45,619 nt of DNA from Maricaulis sp. (GCA_029251785.1 JAQXCQ010000042.1:1-45619), one strand, 5' to 3'. Shown: positions 8,782-17,647, counted from the first letter of the stretch. Notes: generated by a model not told the origin, from the letters alone. Numbers and translations are program-made.

Positions 8782-9233
8782 TTCGTCCCCAAATTAGCGC
8801 CGCTTTGCTTTTGATATGGTAGGCGGTCCTCGGTGGGTGGCGCAAGTGATCACGGTTAAGCAGAACGCAGTCCGTTTTGAGCATGAAGTGGCAATAACGC
8901 GCTTGCATGTCAGGCGTGTCATTGGTGCAATGTTGATCCTGACATTGCCTGTGGCCAATTGGGCTTGCGACGTGATGGGGCGTAACGTCTAAAGCAATTG
9001 GGCTCCGAGTGCTTAGCGGAGACTACCAAGCATGCGATGGGATTAGCATTGCAATCGACACGCGAATGCGAAAGTATAAATAAATACAGAATGCTGGCCC
9101 AGAATATTGGCTGCGTAACTCTACCAATTGGTCATTTGTTGCGTCGTGCTCCCTGACGAATTGAGGGACAAATTTAGACTTCGGTTATACTTTTCAGATC
9201 TATCTTAACCAGCATTCGATTGAGATTGTTGAG
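8782..9233. other. intergenic region, nothing recognisable
   Basis: This 452-base gap separates the divergent secreted-protein and STAS-like genes. I see no ORF with a ribosome site, no hairpin followed by a T-run and no RNA gene. It must contain promoters for both neighbours but none is clear by eye. Confidence 0.5.
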
Positions 9234-9617
9234 ATGAATTCTCCCTCCGATACGACCATCAAAATGGCTGACTATTACATCGACGTTCGCGTGGGTGGAG
9301 AGTTGTCAGTGGATGTTCTTTTGGATTTGGGGCGTCGTATGAGCGAGGCCATGCGAGAACATCGATGCCCCCGCATATTGATCGATCTGACGGATGTTCA
9401 GGTTATCTATGATGCAGGAGGAGATTTTGGTTTCCTGGATCGTATTTTGTCGGCGAGCTTTGAAGCAATTTCGATCGCAGTTGTGACCACTAAGCAGGCG
9501 ACACAGCATATTGAGGCGACGGTCAATTATCTCGACACCAGCCATGCGACCGCCGAGGTTTTCTCGTCCATCGACGCAGCCAAAAGCTGGCTTTCGACCC
9601 GGGTCACCTCCAAATAA
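9234..9617 (+). CDS. STAS/SpoIIAA-like domain protein
   Basis: A 127-residue single-domain protein with alternating strands and helices: DYYIDVRVGGELSVDVLLDLGRR, then CPRILIDLTDVQ (residues 45-56) and ISIAVVTTKQ. This resembles the STAS/SpoIIAA-like family of small regulatory proteins that have no DNA-binding part. There is no conserved Ser in the usual anti-anti-sigma phosphorylation context (D-S-G), so classic partner switching is unlikely or altered. It lies about 100 bases before an HPt gene on the same strand, so a signalling role is possible. The fold is fairly clear; the function is not. Confidence 0.55.
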   Translation: MNSPSDTTIKMADYYIDVRVGGELSVDVLLDLGRRMSEAMREHRCPRILIDLTDVQVIYDAGGDFGFLDRILSASFEAISIAVVTTKQATQHIEATVNYLDTSHATAEVFSSIDAAKSWLSTRVTSK

Positions 9618-9719
9618 TCATAAGCGCCGGTCAATGCATTGTTTACCATGCGTTCGATTTTTGTGCATTTTTGCTGCGTGTTAAGCGCTGCGTTAAGGCC
9701 TGCGCGGGTAAATGACCGC

Positions 9720-10058
9720 ATGGTTGCCGATACGACACCCAATGAGGCTCTCCTCTTTGATCAAGATCATCTGGCCCGATATATCGGGTCGGATGATGGA
9801 CTGCGGACGGAATTGCTTGGCTTGATGCGAGAGCAGGCGAAGCGCTGTCTCGATCTGATGGCCAATGCGAATGACCGGTCCTCCTGGCGCATTGCTGCTC
9901 ATACCCTCAAAGGCGCGGCACGCGGCGTTGGAGCATTTGCTTTGGCCGATGCTTGCGACGCCGCAGAGGAAATGCCGGAGGAATCCTGGCCCTGTGCGAC
10001 CTTGATGGTCGGCCAGAAAATCACCGAAACTGAAATGGCGATTGCCCAGACGGCCTGA
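9720..10058 (+). CDS. histidine phosphotransfer (HPt) domain protein
   Basis: A 112-residue stand-alone HPt protein that relays phosphate between a hybrid kinase and a response regulator. The phosphorylated His is in AHTLKGAARGVGAFALADAC, at His61 by the chosen start; the HTLKG.ARG.GA pattern is the HPt signature. The remainder is a helical bundle (LLFDQDHLARYIG; LRTELLGLMREQAKRCLDLM). The frame is open upstream to 9639, but that stretch is Cys/Val-rich and unlike HPt proteins, so the internal ATG is preferred although neither has a good ribosome site. Size and motif resemble Caulobacter ShpA (ShkA-ShpA-TacA relay). That match is inference, as no kinase or regulator is nearby. Confidence 0.78.
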   Translation: MVADTTPNEALLFDQDHLARYIGSDDGLRTELLGLMREQAKRCLDLMANANDRSSWRIAAHTLKGAARGVGAFALADACDAAEEMPEESWPCATLMVGQKITETEMAIAQTA

Positions 10059-10062
10059 ACCC

Positions 10063-10081
10063 GGCCGCCTGTTCGGCGGTC
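10063..10081. terminator. possible weak hairpin terminator
   Basis: GCCGCC and GGCGGT pair around a five-base loop between the convergent HPt and chorismate mutase genes. There is no T-run, so this is only a candidate. Confidence 0.3.
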
Positions 10082-10106
10082 GTGGTTGTGCTGCTGCGAT
10101 TGTCGA

Positions 10107-10427
10107 TTAGCGAGTACGGTCCCATACAGCCAATTCGTAGGCAATGGATTGTTCGACCAATTCGCGCCAGACTGGCGTCGCGATTTGTGTTGGGAGGCCA
10201 ACTTTCAGAGCCTCGTGCTCGACCTTTTCCAGCACATCATTGATACGCCATTCATCGCGCACCACTTCGCGATTGGGCTTGATCCGCGCTGCGGCCTCCA
10301 TGTATCCGGCCCGAACCGCAATCAGTGCAACCAATTGCCGGTCCAGTGAATCCACGCCCTCGCGCACATCGCGCATAGTGGAGCAGTCTTGTGGGGCGAT
10401 AATCGGGGCGGCACTAGTCGTGGTCAT
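10107..10427 (-). CDS. chorismate mutase, AroQ type
   Basis: A 106-residue all-helical protein that converts chorismate to prephenate for phenylalanine and tyrosine synthesis. The AroQ pattern is visible: MRDVREGVDSLDRQLVALIAVRAGYMEAAARIK (residues 18-50; Arg/Asp pair and catalytic-site Arg), then VVRDEWRINDVLEKV and a C-terminal helix WRELVEQSIAYELAVW. The spacing also fits isochorismate pyruvate lyase (PchB), a close relative with the same fold; with no siderophore genes nearby, chorismate mutase is more likely. It is monocistronic and convergent to the HPt gene. Confidence 0.8.
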   Translation of the reverse strand: MTTTSAAPIIAPQDCSTMRDVREGVDSLDRQLVALIAVRAGYMEAAARIKPNREVVRDEWRINDVLEKVEHEALKVGLPTQIATPVWRELVEQSIAYELAVWDRTR

Positions 10428-10583
10428 GAGTTGCTTAATCCATGTTCGCGTTACACCCCTTATAGGGGCCGATTGCCGTTATGCCCAAGCGACGAGCTGT
10501 CACAGCTGCAGATGTTGAAATCGAGATATATCGAATGCAAACAAATGACACTACTCTGACCGGGAATTCGAAGGAGCGGATCT

Positions 10584-11207
10584 ATGATGCAATCTCTATC
10601 GGTTTACGGTGATCACCGCAGTGGCAATTGCCTGAAGGTGAAATGGGTCGGTGACCATCTGAATATTCCCTATAATTGGCGCGAAACAGATGTGCTGACG
10701 GGACAGACCCGGACGGCGGAATTCCTGGCGATCAATCCGGCGGGGCAGGTGCCGACCCTCATTGGCGAAGATGGGCGAATTATCGCCCAGTCCAACGCCA
10801 TCATGATGTATCTTGCGAGCGGTTCTGACTTGATACCCGGGGATCGTTTCGATCAGGCCAAGATGCTTGAGTGGATGTTTTGGGAGCAGTACAGCCACGA
10901 GCCCTGCATTGCGGTTCGGCGTTTTAAAAAAGCATTTTTGAACCAGTCCGATGACGATATTGATCCGGAGCTTTTGGCCAAGGGGCGTCGCGCGCTTGGT
11001 GTTATGGAAATGCGTCTCCTGTCGCGCGACTTTTTTGTCGGGGACAAATTGTCCCTCGCCGACATTGCGCTTGTCGCCTATACGCGCATGGCGGATGAGG
11101 GCGGCTACAATCTCGACGAATTTTTGAATGTCCGCAGCTGGGTGGCCCGAATTAATCAGGAATTGGATCTGGATATTAATGAGGGGCGTGTCGTCCCGCT
11201 TGCCTAA
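10584..11207 (+). CDS. glutathione S-transferase family protein
   Basis: A 207-residue protein with an N-terminal thioredoxin-like domain (SLSVYGDHRSGNCLKVKWVG, residues 4-23; cis-Pro in NPAGQVPTL; glutathione gamma-Glu contact in AQSNAIMMYL near residue 72) and a helical C-terminal domain with the GST motif LSLADIALVAYTRM. GGAG lies eight bases before the start. The Ser or Cys of SGNC near residues 12-15 may be catalytic. The substrate is unknown. Its stop codon directly abuts the stop of the convergent VWA gene at 11207/11208, with no base between. Confidence 0.85.
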   Translation: MMQSLSVYGDHRSGNCLKVKWVGDHLNIPYNWRETDVLTGQTRTAEFLAINPAGQVPTLIGEDGRIIAQSNAIMMYLASGSDLIPGDRFDQAKMLEWMFWEQYSHEPCIAVRRFKKAFLNQSDDDIDPELLAKGRRALGVMEMRLLSRDFFVGDKLSLADIALVAYTRMADEGGYNLDEFLNVRSWVARINQELDLDINEGRVVPLA

Positions 11208-12383
11208 CTAGCGGCCCAGCTCTTTCATCGCGCCGTCAACGCCTTCCAGCGTGAGCGGAAACATGCGCTGGTGACCGATCATTTCGCGGATCAGTTTGGT
11301 TGAATAGGAGTGTTCCCACCATTGCTCTGGCTGGGGATTGATCCAGATGACATCGGTCCAGTTTTCGACGATGCGCTTGAGCCAGACTGCGCCGGATTCT
11401 TCATTCCAATGCTCAACCGAACCGCCGGAATGGGTTATCTCATACGGTGCCATCGCGGCATCGCCGACAATGATAACTTTCCAGTCTTGGGGATATTTGT
11501 GGAGGATGTCGAGCGTCGGCACGGTTTCGGCGCGGCGACGCAGATTGGACTTCCACAGCCCCTCATACGGACAATTGTGAAAGTAGAAATATTCCAAATT
11601 CTTGAATGTTGAGCGAGAAGCGGAAAATAATTCCTCGCAAAGTTTCACATAGGGGTCCATCGAACCGCCAACATCAAATAATGCCAACACCTTGATCGCA
11701 TTGCGGCGCTCCGGGCGCATGATGACGTCCAGCCATCCTTGCTTGGCGGTCGCGTCGATTGTGCCGGTTAAATCCAACTCATCCTGCGCACCGTCCCGGG
11801 CAAATTTTCGCAAACGGCGCAGTGCGACTTTTAGGTTGCGCGTCCCCAATTCGCGTTCACCGTCGAGATCTTTATAGCGACGTTGCTCCCAGACCTTGGT
11901 GGCGCGATTGTGCTCGCTTTTGCCACCAATGCGGACTCCGGCAGGGTTATAACTGCCATGACCGAAGGGGCTGGTGCCGCCTGTACCGATCCATTTCGAC
12001 CCGCCCTCATGACGTTTTTCCTGTTCTTCGAGTCGCTTCTTCAGCGTCTCCATAAGTTCATCAAAGGGGAGGGCCTTGAGGGCGTCCATTTCCTCCTGGG
12101 TCAGCATTTTCTTCATCACGGCTTCCAGCCAATCCGGTGGAATGTCGGTTTCCTCAAACAGGGCGCTGATCGAGTCCATGCCCTTGAAGACGTGGGCGAA
12201 GACCTGATCAAATTTATCGAAGTTCTTTTCGTCCTTGATCAAAGCCGTGCGACTGACCGAGTAGAAGTGATTGATGTCGGGTTCAATCACACCCTTATCG
12301 AGCGCCTCAAGCAAGGTGAGGTATTCGCGCGTGGTGACGGGAATACGGGCAGATCGCAGCTCGGTGAAGAAATAGTGCAGCAT
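11208..12383 (-). CDS. VWA-domain protein of the CoxE-like family
   Basis: A 391-residue cytoplasmic protein with an N-terminal helical domain and a C-terminal von Willebrand A domain. The metal-binding (MIDAS) motif is DVGGSM at residues 237-242, the Gly-variant found in CoxE-like proteins, followed by YFYFHNCPYEGLW and IIVGDAAMAPYEI. These proteins work with MoxR-type AAA ATPases in metal insertion or complex remodelling. A MoxR gene lies upstream on the same strand, separated by an acetyltransferase gene. The target of the pair is unknown. Confidence 0.85.
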   Translation of the reverse strand: MLHYFFTELRSARIPVTTREYLTLLEALDKGVIEPDINHFYSVSRTALIKDEKNFDKFDQVFAHVFKGMDSISALFEETDIPPDWLEAVMKKMLTQEEMDALKALPFDELMETLKKRLEEQEKRHEGGSKWIGTGGTSPFGHGSYNPAGVRIGGKSEHNRATKVWEQRRYKDLDGERELGTRNLKVALRRLRKFARDGAQDELDLTGTIDATAKQGWLDVIMRPERRNAIKVLALFDVGGSMDPYVKLCEELFSASRSTFKNLEYFYFHNCPYEGLWKSNLRRRAETVPTLDILHKYPQDWKVIIVGDAAMAPYEITHSGGSVEHWNEESGAVWLKRIVENWTDVIWINPQPEQWWEHSYSTKLIREMIGHQRMFPLTLEGVDGAMKELGR

Positions 12384-12439
12384 GTGCGGGAGTGTAGCGG
12401 GTGCTTACAAGGGGCCAAAGCGAATTTGGCGGGTTGGCT

Positions 12440-13075
12440 TCATCGGGAGTTGGCGATTGCTTCCAGCGCATCCAAATCGGCGTTCATTAGCGCGTCTGAA
12501 GCGGCCTGGATGCGTTCGACGGACCAGTTCCACCAGGACAAACCCTGCATGCGGGCGGCGTCTTGGCGTGACAGACGTTCTTTGATCTGTCGGGCGGGAT
12601 TTCCGCCAACGATCGTGTAGGGTTCGACATCGCTGGCAATGACGGATTTTGCGGCGATAATGGCTCCATTGCCGATCGTCACGCCGGGCATGATTGTGGC
12701 GTCAAAGCCGATCCAGACATCATGACCGATTGTGATTGGGCCCTTATTGGGCCAAGCACCGGGATCTTGCTCGCCCCAGCACCCAAAAATGGGGAAGGGA
12801 TAGCTCGACAGGCGGTCAGCAAAATGATTGCCACCATTGAGAATGAAAGTCGCGCCGTGGGCTATTGAGCAAAACTTGCCAATGATCAGCTTGTCGTCAA
12901 TGAAATCGAACGCGTATTTGACCTGTTCAGGAAAGGTGTTCGGATCGTCGAAGCTGTGAATGTAACTGAAATCACCCGCCTCGACCTTGGGGTGATCAGC
13001 GACCAGGGGTTTAAGATAGGCCATGGACGCCTGATCCGGCAGGGGGTGCAGCGTATCGGGATTGAGCGCGGTCAC
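12440..13075 (-). CDS. Vat/CatB-like left-handed beta-helix acetyltransferase
   Basis: About 211 residues of the hexapeptide-repeat xenobiotic acetyltransferase type. Present are the catalytic-His loop NGGNH (residues 80-84) followed by the family-like SSYPFPIFG, repeat turns (IGHDVWIGFDATIMPGVTIGNGAIIAAKSV), and the C-terminal VGGNPARQIKERLS. Members transfer acetyl from acetyl-CoA to hydroxyls of antibiotics or sugars. The GTG start at 13075 is preferred because GGAGG lies six bases upstream; an ATG five codons earlier would include that ribosome site. It sits between the MoxR and VWA genes on the same strand, an unusual place. The real substrate cannot be told from sequence; drug resistance should not be assumed. 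Confidence 0.82.
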   Translation of the reverse strand: MTALNPDTLHPLPDQASMAYLKPLVADHPKVEAGDFSYIHSFDDPNTFPEQVKYAFDFIDDKLIIGKFCSIAHGATFILNGGNHFADRLSSYPFPIFGCWGEQDPGAWPNKGPITIGHDVWIGFDATIMPGVTIGNGAIIAAKSVIASDVEPYTIVGGNPARQIKERLSRQDAARMQGLSWWNWSVERIQAASDALMNADLDALEAIANSR

Positions 13076-13115
13076 GGGTGACCTCCACATTAAATTTCAA
13101 ATGTCCGGTCCGGCC

Positions 13116-13988
13116 TCAGGCCACGCCCGGCCCGCCACCTGGTCCACCAGAATTGCGCCGTGTCATGAAAGCCAACTTTTCAAACAACATCACATCCTGC
13201 TCATTCTTGAGCAGGGCCCCATGGAGGGGCGGGATCAGCTTGCGCGGATCGCGTTCCGACAGGACAGCCGGGTCGATGTCCTCGATCATGAGCAATTTGA
13301 GCCAGTCCAGCAATTCGGATGTGGACGGCTTCTTTTTCATGCCAGGTACGGACCGTACGTCGTAAAACAGTTTCAGGGCTTCAGCGAGCAGGCGACTTTT
13401 TAGCCCCGGGAAGTGGACGTCGACGATTTGGCGCATCGTGGCTTCGTCAGGAAAGGCGATAAAATGGAAGAAGCAGCGGCGCAGGAAGGCGTCGGGCAAT
13501 TCTTTTTCGTTATTGGAGGTGATGATCACCACGGGGCGCTGGACCGCCTTGATGGTTTCACCGGTTTCATAAACATGGAATTCCATCCGGTCGAGCTCCT
13601 GCAGGAGATCGTTGGGGAATTCGATATCGGCCTTGTCGACCTCATCAATCAGCAAGACAGACCGTTTCTCGGCGGCAAAGGCCTCCCAAAGCTTGCCCTT
13701 ACGGATGTAATTGGCGACGTCGTGGACCTTGTCGTCTCCAAGCTGGCTATCGCGCAGACGTGCGACGGCGTCATATTCATACAGGCCTTGGCGGGCTTTG
13801 GTGGTGGATTTAACGTGCCATTCGATCAACGGCATGCCCATGGCACGCGCCACTTGCTGGGCCAGCTCGGTTTTGCCGGTTCCCGGTTCACCCTTGATCA
13901 ATAAGGGACGCTCAAGAGCGATGGCGGCGTTGACCGCAGCGCTCAGTTCTTCATCAGCAACGTACTGATCTGTGCCTTCAAATCTCAT
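13116..13988 (-). CDS. MoxR-family AAA+ ATPase
   Basis: About 290 residues of AAA+ ATPase. Walker A is GEPGTGKTEL (about residues 33-42), Walker B is VLLIDEVDKAD (about 111-121), and sensor 1 is VVIITSNNEKELPDAFLRRC. The lid domain follows, with SVPGMKKKPSTSELLDWLKLL typical of the MoxR group. These ATPases remodel or activate partner complexes together with a VWA protein, here most likely the CoxE-like protein two genes downstream. ATG at 13988 is chosen; a TTG two codons earlier is in frame. The divergent side is about 50 bases from the gene ending at 14040. Confidence 0.9.
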   Translation of the reverse strand: MRFEGTDQYVADEELSAAVNAAIALERPLLIKGEPGTGKTELAQQVARAMGMPLIEWHVKSTTKARQGLYEYDAVARLRDSQLGDDKVHDVANYIRKGKLWEAFAAEKRSVLLIDEVDKADIEFPNDLLQELDRMEFHVYETGETIKAVQRPVVIITSNNEKELPDAFLRRCFFHFIAFPDEATMRQIVDVHFPGLKSRLLAEALKLFYDVRSVPGMKKKPSTSELLDWLKLLMIEDIDPAVLSERDPRKLIPPLHGALLKNEQDVMLFEKLAFMTRRNSGGPGGGPGVA

Positions 13989-14039
13989 GGGCAAGGCTTA
14001 GCGCGAATGTTTGTGCGTGGGTAGGGGGCAGGCGTGCGA

Positions 14040-14768
14040 TCAGCAGGCCAGGCCCTTGATAATTGAATTTAGGACAGAAAATTCATCCAGCAATTTGCAA
14101 ATATGCAGCATGTCCACGGGCCAATCTCGTTCTTTCAGGGTTGCGTGCATGGCCCGGAGCATTTCCAAATCTTCCGCGCGTCTGACTGCGACACCTTGTT
14201 GGGGCGGGCTGGCACTCATTGCAACGGAGACGCTGTGGGTTCGATATTCATCGCGATGATGGCGTATGAAGTTGAAAATATTTTCGCGATCGGCGCCGGC
14301 AATACGCGCGTCGACATTAAGTTGTTTGAGAACGGGCTGTGAAATCAGCTCCGCAAAAAACCCGTCCGGGAGTGTATTCTCAGACAGTGTCGTAAATTCT
14401 GAATTGTTGGATCCATGCTCGACAACAGATTGCGCGATGATGTCCGGGTCGCAAAACGGTGAGGCCGGGGTGATGTAGATCAATGTGTTGGCCAGCGTTT
14501 GGTCGGCAACATCGAGCAAACTGCTCAAGGTGTCATTGTCTTCGCTGCGAAACACTCGAATGCCTTCGGCATGGGCGATGCTGGCGATACCGTCATCGGT
14601 ATTTTGGGCTGACGTGGCGATGACGAGCTCATCAATGCCGTGGATATTGCGCAAGCGTCGACTCTGGAATTCAAGAATGGAGGTCGTATCGTGTAGCGGC
14701 TCTAGAGCCAATCTTTCGAGCGTGTGGGCGTGGTTGCGTGCGTGGATGACAGCAATTGTCCTGGGCAT
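14040..14768 (-). CDS. degenerate cytidylyltransferase-like (SpsF/PseF-fold) protein
   Basis: A 243-residue GT-A-fold protein aligning by eye with CMP-sugar synthetases such as the pseF product in this window. Shared features are an N-terminal strand ending in HAR, IDELVIATS...DDGIA, GIRVFRSEDNDTLSSLL and SPFCDPDII. The nucleotide-binding signature QAR.GSTRLPGK is replaced by HARNHAHTLERL (residues 9-20), and the SDCP metal site is TPASP (100-104). It is therefore probably inactive as a cytidylyltransferase or has changed substrate. The start is supported by GGAG eight bases upstream. It follows flmG on the same strand after 136 bases, pointing to a role in flagellin glycosylation. The N-terminal extension of the longer frame (to 14831) is unlikely. 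Confidence 0.6.
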   Translation of the reverse strand: MPRTIAVIHARNHAHTLERLALEPLHDTTSILEFQSRRLRNIHGIDELVIATSAQNTDDGIASIAHAEGIRVFRSEDNDTLSSLLDVADQTLANTLIYITPASPFCDPDIIAQSVVEHGSNNSEFTTLSENTLPDGFFAELISQPVLKQLNVDARIAGADRENIFNFIRHHRDEYRTHSVSVAMSASPPQQGVAVRRAEDLEMLRAMHATLKERDWPVDMLHICKLLDEFSVLNSIIKGLAC

Positions 14769-14904
14769 CGAAAGGACTCCAAAAACAGTGTGTCGCCGAT
14801 AGCCGACCCTGGCGCACACAAACGAGATCAACGGTTGGGAGCTAACCCTGCCAGTTGTGCGTTAAAGAAGTATTTTGATCGCCGGCCCCGGTGATGGCGA
14901 TGGG

Positions 14905-16692
14905 CTATCCGGATGCGACGCGTTCCTTGAGTCTGGCGCCGATCTTTCCCATCACATCTCCCCAATTGGCGAAACCTTCGCCCCAGAAAAGTTGGGAATT
15001 GGGGTACCAAAGCAGCTTGTCGCTATTGAAATTGGTCCAATGTCGGCGATTTGCGCTGATGACCCAAATTTCACCGCCGCAAGCGCCTGCCAAATTGAGT
15101 GATGCATTCATCGGTCCAATGGTCAAATCCAGCGCGACACCCATCGCGGCGACTCCGTCGAGATCATCTCTCAAGTCCAGATTTTGGGGTGTGTAAATGT
15201 CGATGCCAAACTTTTCCCGGACATAGGCCATATCCTCTTCGGTTTCACCGTACTGCATGTTGATGAAGTGAGCCCCCTTGGTATCGAGAATGGATTTCCA
15301 GCTGTCGAGCGGCGAGAAATAGCGTTGCCGCTGGGCGTTCATGCGCAGCGACTTCCATAACATGCCGACTTTGGGGCCGGGGCCCAGCGCGTCGAGCTCG
15401 GCCCGGAATTCTGCGACGCGCGCGGCGTCTGGGGTGAGGAAGGACGGGGTGGTCGGGAAGCTCTCCACCGTCGGCCGTAAAGCGCCAAGCTGGTCGCCCA
15501 TCGGGGTCCAAAAATCAGCGTCTTCATCGAGGGTCGGCGCGGCTCGGACATTGCGGCCTTCGATGACCGCTGAAACATGATGATCCACTTTGGCATTCGG
15601 GAAAGAACGCTCGATCAGGGGGATCAAGCGCTTCTCGCAGGCAATGCGCAATTCGCCGTCCGAACCGATGGCCTCGGCAAATTCGTGGGCTGAATTCAGG
15701 AACAAGATTTCATCCCCCAGGCCTTGCTCGCCGACGACCACGACTTTCTTGCCCCGAATATCGTTCAGATCCAGGCTCTCCCAGCGAGGGGCCTTCATTG
15801 TGAAAAGTGTGGCCTGGGTGTGATCCGGGTCGAGTCGAATTTGTTGAGCCCGCCAGCCTTCTTCAAGTCGCCCGGTTTCCAGCAGGGCCAGAGATCGACC
15901 GTGCTTCATGGTGGCGCGATCGGTGGCGTCCTGGGGGTTTTTGAGCGCTTCATCGAAATGCGCGACGGCTTTTACCGGTTCACCGGTTAATTCATAAACA
16001 TTGGCCAGATTATTGTGAGCGCGCGAGAAGTCCGGCTTGATACGTAATGCTTCTAAATAGAAGGGGGTCGCGCCAACCGGATCGCCACTGTCCGCCAGTA
16101 CGGTTCCGAGCGAGTTCCAGAGTTCAACGACTTCAGGCCGTTTGAAAATTTCCAGGCGCAAAATTTCGATCGCGTCTTCAAAGCGTGCCTGATCGCGCAA
16201 GACACTTGCCAGATTGATGATACCGTCGAGGTTTTCCGGCTGGACTTGGTGGCAGAGCCGGTAAAACTTTTCCGCGGCCTCCAACATGTCCAGCTTCCAG
16301 GCAACAATGCCCATGTTGAGATAAATTTCGGCATCGCTGGGATCGGCCTTCCAGGCGCGTTCGTAAAATTCCAGCGCTTTGGACAGGCGCCCGAGCCGAA
16401 AGAGCAACAAGCCGACCGCGTGGTTGGGCATGGCGGCATCGGGTGCCAGATCGAGGGCCTTTAGCGCGTACTTGGCCCCGCCCTGGTGGTCGCCGCCATT
16501 GGACAGTTTCAACGCACGTTTCACAAATCCAAGCGCCTTGCGCATTGAGGCGCGTTCTTCCTTGGGAATGGATGCCAGCTTTATATCGACGGCCATGGAA
16601 TCGGAAACGGATGAGGCGCCGCGGGCGTGGTTTTTTTCGGTTTCCGCCTCGGCGGAGAATTCCTCGATGAGCGCTGTATTGGCTGTCGACAT
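14905..16692 (-). CDS. flmG: flagellin glycosyltransferase FlmG (TPR plus GT domain)
   Basis: A 595-residue protein, close to the size of Caulobacter FlmG. Residues about 45-270 are tandem TPRs (for example AMPNHAVGLLLFRLGRLSKA, DAEIYLNMGIVAWKLDMLEA, FSRAHNNLANVYELTGEPVKA). From about 300 on there is a GT-B type glycosyltransferase domain (VVVVGEQGLGDEILFLNSA; VGMLWKSLRM; DLTIGPMNASLNLAGACGG). In Caulobacter, FlmG binds flagellins through its TPRs and attaches pseudaminic acid in the cytoplasm before export. The setting fits: divergent from flbT-flaF, beside five flagellins, with Pse genes 7 kb away. The start is an ATG with AGGGAC upstream. Other TPR-glycosyltransferases exist, but none with this neighbourhood and size. 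Confidence 0.85.
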   Translation of the reverse strand: MSTANTALIEEFSAEAETEKNHARGASSVSDSMAVDIKLASIPKEERASMRKALGFVKRALKLSNGGDHQGGAKYALKALDLAPDAAMPNHAVGLLLFRLGRLSKALEFYERAWKADPSDAEIYLNMGIVAWKLDMLEAAEKFYRLCHQVQPENLDGIINLASVLRDQARFEDAIEILRLEIFKRPEVVELWNSLGTVLADSGDPVGATPFYLEALRIKPDFSRAHNNLANVYELTGEPVKAVAHFDEALKNPQDATDRATMKHGRSLALLETGRLEEGWRAQQIRLDPDHTQATLFTMKAPRWESLDLNDIRGKKVVVVGEQGLGDEILFLNSAHEFAEAIGSDGELRIACEKRLIPLIERSFPNAKVDHHVSAVIEGRNVRAAPTLDEDADFWTPMGDQLGALRPTVESFPTTPSFLTPDAARVAEFRAELDALGPGPKVGMLWKSLRMNAQRQRYFSPLDSWKSILDTKGAHFINMQYGETEEDMAYVREKFGIDIYTPQNLDLRDDLDGVAAMGVALDLTIGPMNASLNLAGACGGEIWVISANRRHWTNFNSDKLLWYPNSQLFWGEGFANWGDVMGKIGARLKERVASG

Positions 16693-16881
16693 TATCGCGA
16701 AGTCCCTGAGATTGTGCTGTTGCTGCCTACTGAAATGGCAGAAAGAGCGGATTCGCTTAATGCGGCGCTAATGGTTTTCGCTGTTGGCAGTGCCGTGTTT
16801 GCGACCGGTTAAACCCTTTCTTCATTCTGGCTTGGCAGTTTGATGCGAGTTTTATGTATTTCCTGATCGTGGAGTAGCTGG

Positions 16882-17268
16882 ATGCCGTTGAAAATCTCAC
16901 TCAAAGCTGGAGAGAGATTCGTGCTCAACGGAGCTGTTGTGGAAAATGGTGATCGCCGTGCGACCCTCGTGCTCCAGAACCGGGCTTCGGTTTTGCGTGA
17001 AAAGGACATTCTTCAATCTGAAGATGTGACCTCGCCCGCGCGCCACATCTATTTTCCGATCATGATGATGTATCTGTCATCCAAGGATGACTCCAATCTC
17101 TATGACGAGTTTGTTTTGCGTATGAACGAGTTCATGAGCGCTGTGGCGGATCCGGAGGCGTTGGCGAATTGCGTCTCGATCAGCCGGGATGTCATGTCGG
17201 GCGAGTATTACAAGGCGCTCATTCGATGCAAAAAGCTCATTTCCTTTGAGAAGGGGCGTCTCGGGTAA
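16882..17268 (+). CDS. flbT: flagellin mRNA regulator FlbT
   Basis: A 128-residue protein with full-length FlbT features: [44 protein letters not shown] at the N-terminus and [12 protein letters not shown] near residues 54-65. In Caulobacter, FlbT binds the 5' untranslated region of flagellin mRNA and destabilises it until the hook is finished. GGAG seven bases upstream supports the start. The stop overlaps the flaF start by one base (TAATG), so the pair is coupled. The five flagellin leaders downstream each carry a hairpin that could be its target. Confidence 0.95.
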   Translation: MPLKISLKAGERFVLNGAVVENGDRRATLVLQNRASVLREKDILQSEDVTSPARHIYFPIMMMYLSSKDDSNLYDEFVLRMNEFMSAVADPEALANCVSISRDVMSGEYYKALIRCKKLISFEKGRLG

Positions 17269-17630
17269 TGTCACTTCATGCGTATCAGGCAGCGTCAACG
17301 CGGGATGAAGACCCGCGTTCCACGGAGTATCGTCTATTTGCTCAGGTGACGCGAGCGCTCATGCGGGCCTCTGAGGCGGCTGATGATGATCTTGCGGCGC
17401 GTATTGATGTACTCGATTGGAATCGGCGCGTCTGGACCAATCTGGCCGCGGACTGTGCCAGTAAGGACAATCAACTGCCCGAGCAGGTCAGGGCTTCGAT
17501 CATCTCCTTGTCGATCTTTATTTCCAAGCACACATCTTTGGTCATGCGAGGCAAGGACAGCTTCGACGTGTTGATTGATATCAACCGGACGATCATGCAA
17601 GGGCTCGCGCCACAAGCGGCAGCCAGCTAA
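17268..17630 (+). CDS. flaF: flagellar biosynthesis regulator FlaF
   Basis: A 120-residue helical protein with the FlaF pattern: N-terminal [27 protein letters not shown], central [15 protein letters not shown] and C-terminal [33 protein letters not shown]. FlaF acts opposite to FlbT: it is needed for flagellin accumulation and secretion, probably as a flagellin-binding partner. It is translationally coupled to flbT and followed after 223 bases by the first flagellin gene. Confidence 0.95.
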   Translation: MSLHAYQAASTRDEDPRSTEYRLFAQVTRALMRASEAADDDLAARIDVLDWNRRVWTNLAADCASKDNQLPEQVRASIISLSIFISKHTSLVMRGKDSFDVLIDINRTIMQGLAPQAAAS

Positions 17631-17647
17631 CCTTCCGTACGCCCTCT

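Noticed and set aside
9639..9719. N-terminal extension of the HPt gene
   Set aside because: Cys/Val-rich stretch unlike HPt proteins; it begins in the intergenic DNA directly after the STAS-like gene.
12440..13075. Antibiotic resistance gene
   Set aside because: The fold and His motif match the Vat/CatB group, but chromosomal members of this group act on many acceptors; nothing nearby suggests a resistance cassette.
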